64,000 bases of DNA. Origin: Aulostomus chinensis (lineage: Eukaryota; Chordata; Actinopteri; Syngnathiformes; Aulostomidae). Location: NCBI GenBank assembly GCA_037954235.1, contig JBBMOA010000001.1:1353001-1417000 (forward strand). The letters run 5' to 3'. Position 1 is the first letter of the stretch, and each line of letters starts with the position of its first letter. Below are positions 60,801-64,000 of this stretch, piece after piece. Under the pieces are notes generated by a model. That model saw nothing but the letters and a program-made list of their open reading frames with translations. It ran no database searches and was not told the DNA's origin. Position numbers and translations under genes: made by a program.

Positions 60801-63800
60801 ATTACTGTTAGCATCATTTTGAGTTCATTAGCAATTCTTCCAACATCACTGTTGCAATATTTTGAGGTTCGTAGCAACTTTTACTACATTACTGTCGCAT
60901 TATTTTGAGTTTCGTAGCAACTCTTACTACATGACTGTCAGCATCACTTTGAGGTTATTCGAAACTTTCACTCCATTACTGTTAGCATCATTTTGAGTTC
61001 ATTAGCAATTCTTACTACATCACTGTCGCATCATTTTGAGATCATTAGCAATTCTTCTGACATCACTGTCACATTATTTTGAGGTTCGTAGCAACTCTTA
61101 CTACATTGTTGTTGCATTTTTTGAGGTTCGTAGCAACCATTACTACATGACTGTCAGCATCACTTTGAGGTTGTTCCAAACTCTGACTACATTACTGTCA
61201 GCATCACTGAGTTAATTAGCAATTATCACTACATTACTGTTGGCATCATTTTGAGTTCATTAGCAATTCTTCCGACATCACTGTCGCAATATTTTGAGGT
61301 TCGTAGAAACACTTACTACATGATTGTCAGCATCACTTTGAGGTTATTGGAAACTTTCACTCCATTGCTGTTAGCATCATTTTGAGTTCATTAGCGATTC
61401 TTTCTAAATCACTGTCGCATAATTTTGAGATCATTAGGAATTCTTCCGACAACACTGTCGCATTATTTTGATGTTAGTAGCAACTCTTTCTACATGACTG
61501 TCAGCATCACTTTGAGGTTGTTCGAAACACTTACTACATTACTGTAAGCATCACTGAATTGATTAGCAAATATCACTACATTACTGTTAGCATCATTTTG
61601 AGTTCATGAGCAATTCTTCCGACATCACTGTCGCAATATTTTGAGGTTTGTAGCAACTTTTACTACATTACTGTCGCATTATTTTGTGGTTCGTAGCAAC
61701 TCTTACTACATGACTGTCAGCATCACTTTGAGGTTATTCGAAACTTTCACTCCATTACAGTTGCATCATTTTGAGTTCATTAGCAATTCTTCTGACATCA
61801 CTGTCGCATCATTTTGAGGTTCGTAGCAACCATTACTACATGACTGTCAGCATCACTCTGAGGTTGTTCGAAACTCTTACTACATTACTGTAAGCATCAC
61901 TGAGTTAATTAGCAACTATCACTCCATTACTGTTAGCATCATTTTGAATTCATTAGCAATTCTTACGACATCATTGTCCCATCAGTTTGAGATCATTACC
62001 ACTTCTTCTGACATCAGTGTCGCATTATTTTGAGGTTCGAAGCAACTCTTACTACTTTACTGTCGCAATATTTTGAGGTTCGTAGCAACTTCTACGACAT
62101 TACTGTCGCATTATTTTGAGATTCATAGCAACTCTTAGTACATGACTGTCAGCATCACTTTGAGGTTATTCGAAATGTTCACTCCATTACTGTTAGCATC
62201 ATTTTGAGTTCACTAGCAATTCTTACTGAATCACTGTAGCATCATTTTGAGATCTTTAGCAATTCTTCTTACATCACTGTCGCATTATTTTTAGGTTCGT
62301 AGCAACTGTTACTACATGACTGTCAGCATCACTTTGAGGTTGTTCGAAACACTTACTACATTACTGTAAGCATCACTGAGTTAATTAGCAACTATCACTA
62401 CATAACTGTTCGCATCATTTTGAGTTCATTAGCAATTCTTCCGACATCACTGTCGCAATATTTTGAGGTTCGTAGCAACTCTTACTAAATTACTGTCAGC
62501 ATCACTGTGAGTTTATTAGCAACTATCACGACATTACTATTAGCATCATTTTGAGTTCATTCGCAATTCTTACAACATCACTGTAGCATTAAATTGAGGT
62601 TAGTAGCAACTCTTACTACATTACTGTCAGCATCACTTTGAGTTCATTAGCAACTATCACTACATTACTGTTAGCATCATTTTGAGTTTAGTAGCAACTC
62701 TTACTACATGACTGTCAGCATCACTTTGAGGTTATTCGAAACGTTCACTCCATTACTGTTAGCATCATTTTGAGTTCATTAGCAATTCTTCCAACATCAC
62801 TGTTGCAATATTTTGAGGTTCGTAGCAACTTTTACTACATTACTGTCTCATTATTTTGAGGTTCGTAGCAACTCTTACTACATGACTGTCAGCATCACTT
62901 TGAGGTTATTCGAAACTTTCACTCCATTACTGTTAGCATCATTTTGAGTTCATGAGCAATTCTTACTACATCACTGTCGCATCATTTTGAGATCATTAGC
63001 AATTCTTACTACATCACTGTCGCATCATTTTGAGATCATTAGCAATTCTTCTGACATCACTGTCACATTATTTTGAGGTTCGTAGCAACTCTTACTACAT
63101 GACTGTCAGCATCACTTTGAGGTTGTTCCAAACTCTGACTACATTACTGTCAGCATCACTGAGTTTATTAGCAACTATCACTACATTACTGTTAGCATCA
63201 TTTTGAGGTTAGAAGCAACTGTTACTACATGACTGTCAGCATCACTTTGAGGTTGTTTGAAAAACTTACTACATTACTGTAAGCATCACTGAGTTAATTA
63301 GCAATTATCACTACATTACTGTTAGCATCATTTTGAGTTCATTAGCAATTTTTCCGACATCACTGTCGCAATATTTTGAGGTTCGTAGCAACACTTACTA
63401 CATGATTGTCAGCATCACTTTGAGGTTATTGGAAACTTTCACTCCATTGCTGTTAGCATCATTTTGAGTTCATTAGCAATTCTTACTAAATCACTGTCGC
63501 ATCATTTTGAGATCATTAGCAATTCTTCCGACATCACTGTCGCAATATTTTGAGGTTTGTAGCAACTTTTACTACATTACTGTCGCATTATTTTGAGGTT
63601 CGTAGCAACTCTTACTACATGACTGTCAGCATCACTTTGAGGTTATTCGAAACTTTCACTCCATTACTGTTAGCATCATTTTGAGTTCATTAGCAATTCT
63701 TCTGACATCACTGTCACATTATTTTGAGGTTCGTAGCAACTCTTATTACATTACTGTCAGCATCATTTTGAGTTCATTAGCAATTGTTACTACATCACTG

Positions 63801-64000
63801 TCGCATCATTTTGAGATCATTAGCAATTCTTACTACATCACTGTCGCATTATTTTGAGGTTCGTAGCAACTCTTACTACATGACTGTCAGCATCACTTTG
63901 AGGTTGTTCGAAACTCTTACTACATTACTGTAAGCATCACTGAGTTAATTAGCAACTATCACTACATTACTGTTAGCATCATTTTGAATTCATTAGCAAT

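Larger units (their letters stand above)
38391..64000. repeat. ~43-bp satellite, block 2, higher-order zone (continues beyond window)
   Basis: About 590 monomers, now in several 43-44-bp subfamilies in loose order. They are (a) 'ttcgtagcaactcttactac' ending 'gactgtcagcatcactttgag', (b) 'gttattcgaaactttcactc' ending 'tgttagcatcattttgag', (c) 'ttcattagcaattcttacta' ending 'ctgtcgcatcattttgag', and (d) 'atcattagcaattcttccga' ending 'gtcgcaatattttgag'. Marker monomers recur every 3, 4 or 5 units (131, 174 or 217 bp). Blocks of 0.9-4 kb are duplicated inside the zone. No gene, transposon or other interruption was seen in 25.6 kb. Confidence 0.93.

Noticed and set aside
38391..64000. Satellite read as a CRISPR-like array of repeats and spacers
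   Set aside because: Every position of the ~43-bp unit is repeated; there are no unique spacers and no cas-type genes. The context is clearly a vertebrate genome.
38391..64000. CENP-B-box-like match in 'gttcgtagcaactc'
   Set aside because: Only TTCG....A of the box agrees and the CGGG half is missing, so it does not support CENP-B binding.
13842..64000. Short open frames within the satellite (60-80 codons)
   Set aside because: They are translations of the 43-bp unit with no start context, domain or splice support.

Overview
The window looks like repeat-rich teleost fish nuclear DNA. The evidence is the retroelement set (Penelope-like, L2, L1-Tx1), fish-type hAT (ZBED1-like) debris, a teleost-style C2H2 zinc-finger gene family, many CA/GT microsatellites, intron-type splice signals and a decayed initiator tRNA-Met. 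There is nothing bacterial or viral in its organisation, and very little is a plausible intact gene.

Layout. 1-1090: non-coding with a CA microsatellite. 1104-6168: a head-to-head, near-perfect inverted pair of 5'-truncated Penelope-like elements (RT plus GIY-YIG), bounded by a 13-bp target-site duplication. 6396-8242: a minus-strand coiled-coil gene carrying a 36-bp coding minisatellite and a frame break. 8600-11340: dispersed repeats, microsatellites and a tRNA-iMet-like relic. 11470-13282: a broken copy of a C2H2 zinc-finger gene plus an L2 fragment, truncated by a Penelope 3' fragment (13283-13684). 13842-17994: block 1 of a ~43-bp satellite. 17995-32218: a 14.2-kb non-satellite island. 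It holds a hAT/ZMYM-like first exon, an L2 3' end, the better copy of the zinc-finger gene (24283-25535), a second and decayed Penelope with the same inverted architecture and a 12-bp target duplication, a CpG-rich first-exon/promoter candidate, a nearly full-length-ORF2 but broken L1-Tx1, and a ZBED1-like hAT pseudogene. 32219-64000: the same satellite resumes and runs off the window. It is in simple ~43-bp monomer form to about 38.4 kb, then in higher-order form with subfamilies arranged in 3- to 5-monomer units and kilobase-scale block duplications.

How it fits together. The zinc-finger region was segmentally duplicated (11470-13282 versus 23251-24874). One copy lost its 5' part at a Penelope/satellite junction and took a frameshift. 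The other keeps seven fingers, but its candidate upstream exon looks cut short. About 36 kb of 64 kb is satellite, so this is probably the edge of a heterochromatic array (inference). The observations most worth a second look are the two independent inverted Penelope insertions, the layered satellite structure with a duplicated edge, and the coding minisatellite.

Limits: all calls come from reading motifs and repeats by eye. No alignment, repeat library or expression data were used.
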